This document shows, in pieces, positions 63,325 through 64,000 of a DNA stretch of 64,000 nt. The notes beneath the pieces are model-generated. The model had not been told where the DNA came from, did no database searches, and saw nothing but the letters and a program-made list of their open reading frames with translations. The position numbers and the translations under genes were made by a program. Numbering within the stretch: the stretch's first letter is position 1; the number at the start of each line of letters is the position of its first letter. Source of the stretch: Bacteroidales bacterium. GTDB lineage: Bacteria; Bacteroidota; Bacteroidia; Bacteroidales; UBA10428. The stretch is taken from the NCBI GenBank assembly GCA_016929525.1, contig JAFGIP010000008.1, positions 1-64,000 on the forward strand, given 5' to 3'.

Positions 63325-63585
63325 TTATTGTTTTATATACTCTGCTAATCCCGTATCAAGTATTTTTTCTATGTTTTCACTCGAAATTTTCTGAAATAAC
63401 CGTGTCCCGATGAACAGGTTTGGCCCCTCGCTGCAGTTGCCGCTGCAATGATCTCCTTTAAATTCGACTTTATCTTCAAGTTGTCTTACTTTAATATATT
63501 TTTGAATCCGGGCAATCATTTGCTGATTACCCCTTGCAAAACAAGAGCTGCCTAAGCAAATTGTGATCTTAACTTTACGCAACAT
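63325..63585 (-). CDS. Small thioredoxin-like [2Fe-2S] ferredoxin protein
   Basis: 86 residues. NuoE C-terminal-like fold with C-x4-C in 'CLGSSCFARG' and C-x3-C in 'GDHCSGNCSEGPN', enough for one [2Fe-2S] cluster. First gene of the sensor operon (74-base gap to the sensor). It is likely an electron donor or acceptor for the sensor's Fe-S clusters. It is divergent from the second rex gene. Confidence 0.85.
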   Translation of the reverse strand: MLRKVKITICLGSSCFARGNQQMIARIQKYIKVRQLEDKVEFKGDHCSGNCSEGPNLFIGTRLFQKISSENIEKILDTGLAEYIKQ

Positions 63586-63689
63586 TATATTAATGTTTGG
63601 AAGTTCTGAATATAACCAATTTTAGTGTTTAAAAAAATACTGCCCTGAAAATCCATCCAATTTCCAATAATAACTATTTTAGTCGAACG

Positions 63690-63703
63690 AAAGCAATTGC
63701 TTT
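63690..63703. promoter_or_regulatory. Perfect 14-base palindrome before the second rex gene
   Basis: AAAGCAATTGCTTT, exact palindrome, 15-28 bases before the start codon and within the divergent promoter region shared with the sensor operon. It differs from the TTGTTA-type Rex sites. Possible operator for autoregulation or another factor. Confidence 0.35.
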
Positions 63704-63718
63704 TAGTTAAACTCTGCA

Positions 63719-64000
63719 ATGAAAAAACTACCTGAAAAAACCGTCGAGAGACTTAGCGAATACCGGAGAACATTATATCAATGTCTTGATGAAGGGAAAA
63801 CAAAAATTTATTCTCATGAATTGGCTGATCTGCATAACATTACAGCTGTTCAGGTGAGGCGCGATATTATGTTTATCGGATACTCAACCAGGCAGCGTAA
63901 AGGGTACGACGTTGAAGAGCTCATCAATGTTATCAGCAAGATTATTGATACCCGGGAAGAGATGAACGTAGCAGTTATAGGATTAGGAAACCTTGGCAAA
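63719..64000 (+). CDS. Second Rex-family redox repressor (3' truncated by the window)
   Basis: ATG 63719 opens a frame that runs off the end. The visible part is the winged helix ('PEKTVERLSEYRRTLYQ', 'YSHELADLHNITAVQVRRDIMFIGYS', 'RQRKGYDVEELINVI') and the beginning of the Rossmann domain ('NVAVIGLGNLGK'). It matches the Rex at 33158 along its whole visible length (for example 'TxERLSxYRR', 'TxVQVRRDxMxIG', 'RKGYxxxELIN') but is clearly a distinct paralog. It faces the sensor operon. Confidence 0.88.
   Translation, partial: MKKLPEKTVERLSEYRRTLYQCLDEGKTKIYSHELADLHNITAVQVRRDIMFIGYSTRQRKGYDVEELINVISKIIDTREEMNVAVIGLGNLGK

Noticed and set aside
1..64000. CRISPR arrays, tRNA or rRNA genes, complete insertion sequences
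   Set aside because: No regularly spaced repeats, no tRNA-like cloverleaf arms with a GGTTCGA-type T-loop and no transposase motifs were seen in reading both strands; a covariance-model scan would be the decisive check.

Overview
The window reads as a chromosomal segment of an anaerobic, fermentative member of the Bacteroidota (Bacteroidales/Marinilabiliales-like). The grounds are AT-rich intergenic DNA, few strong Shine-Dalgarno sites, a type IX secretion C-terminal sorting domain, a FISUMP-domain lipoprotein, a propeller-type hybrid sensor kinase, GH97 and GH65 carbohydrate enzymes and a HYC_CC_PP-type small protein. No tRNA, rRNA, CRISPR array, complete insertion sequence or prophage was found.

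About half of the window is a hydrogen-metabolism island. At 0.5-6.2 kb lies the [FeFe]-hydrogenase maturation set: aspA-hydF on the plus strand converging on hydE-hydG and a TM1266-type small regulator on the minus strand. At 8.7-13.7 kb lies a bidirectional NAD-linked [NiFe] hydrogenase, hoxF(EF fusion)-U-Y-H, with its processing protease. At 20.9-26.4 kb lies an electron-bifurcating-type [FeFe] hydrogenase, HydABC, with a [2Fe-2S] protein and a PHP-domain protein. At 27.2-33.1 kb lies the [NiFe] maturation set hypFCDEAB, divergent from a rex repressor gene. At 60.1-64.0 kb a SpoIIE-type phosphatase, a sensor built from a [FeFe]-hydrogenase H-domain that has lost the cysteines of all three H-cluster motifs, and a [2Fe-2S] protein form an operon divergent from a second rex gene. 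Four Rex-like operators (TTGTTA-N6-TAACAA type) lie upstream of the hydG/regulator, hox and hydABC operons, so the island looks like a NADH/NAD+-controlled regulon.

Between these blocks are signalling genes (SiaB-like kinase, stand-alone receiver, hybrid kinase), three tandem outer-membrane-barrel-like paralogs (one frameshifted at an A7 tract) and a WG-repeat protein. From 34 kb onward come alanine dehydrogenase, a Cus-type heavy-metal efflux operon (42.6-35.4 kb), a FISUMP lipoprotein, an alpha-disaccharide phosphorolysis operon (GH65 phosphorylase, beta-phosphoglucomutase, MFS transporter; 44.7-49.2 kb), an AraC-linked cluster of exported hydrolases (49.6-56.6 kb) and a GH97 alpha-glucosidase.

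Decay marks are concentrated at 43.7-44.7, 49.2-50.1 and 56.5-57.8 kb: a GH97 C-terminal relic, a frameshifted cupin, a vapC relic beside an intact antitoxin-like gene, and several inverted repeats. The likely physiology is disposal of fermentation electrons as H2 through HydABC, with Hox balancing NAD(P)H and sugar phosphorolysis saving ATP. This is inferred from gene content only.
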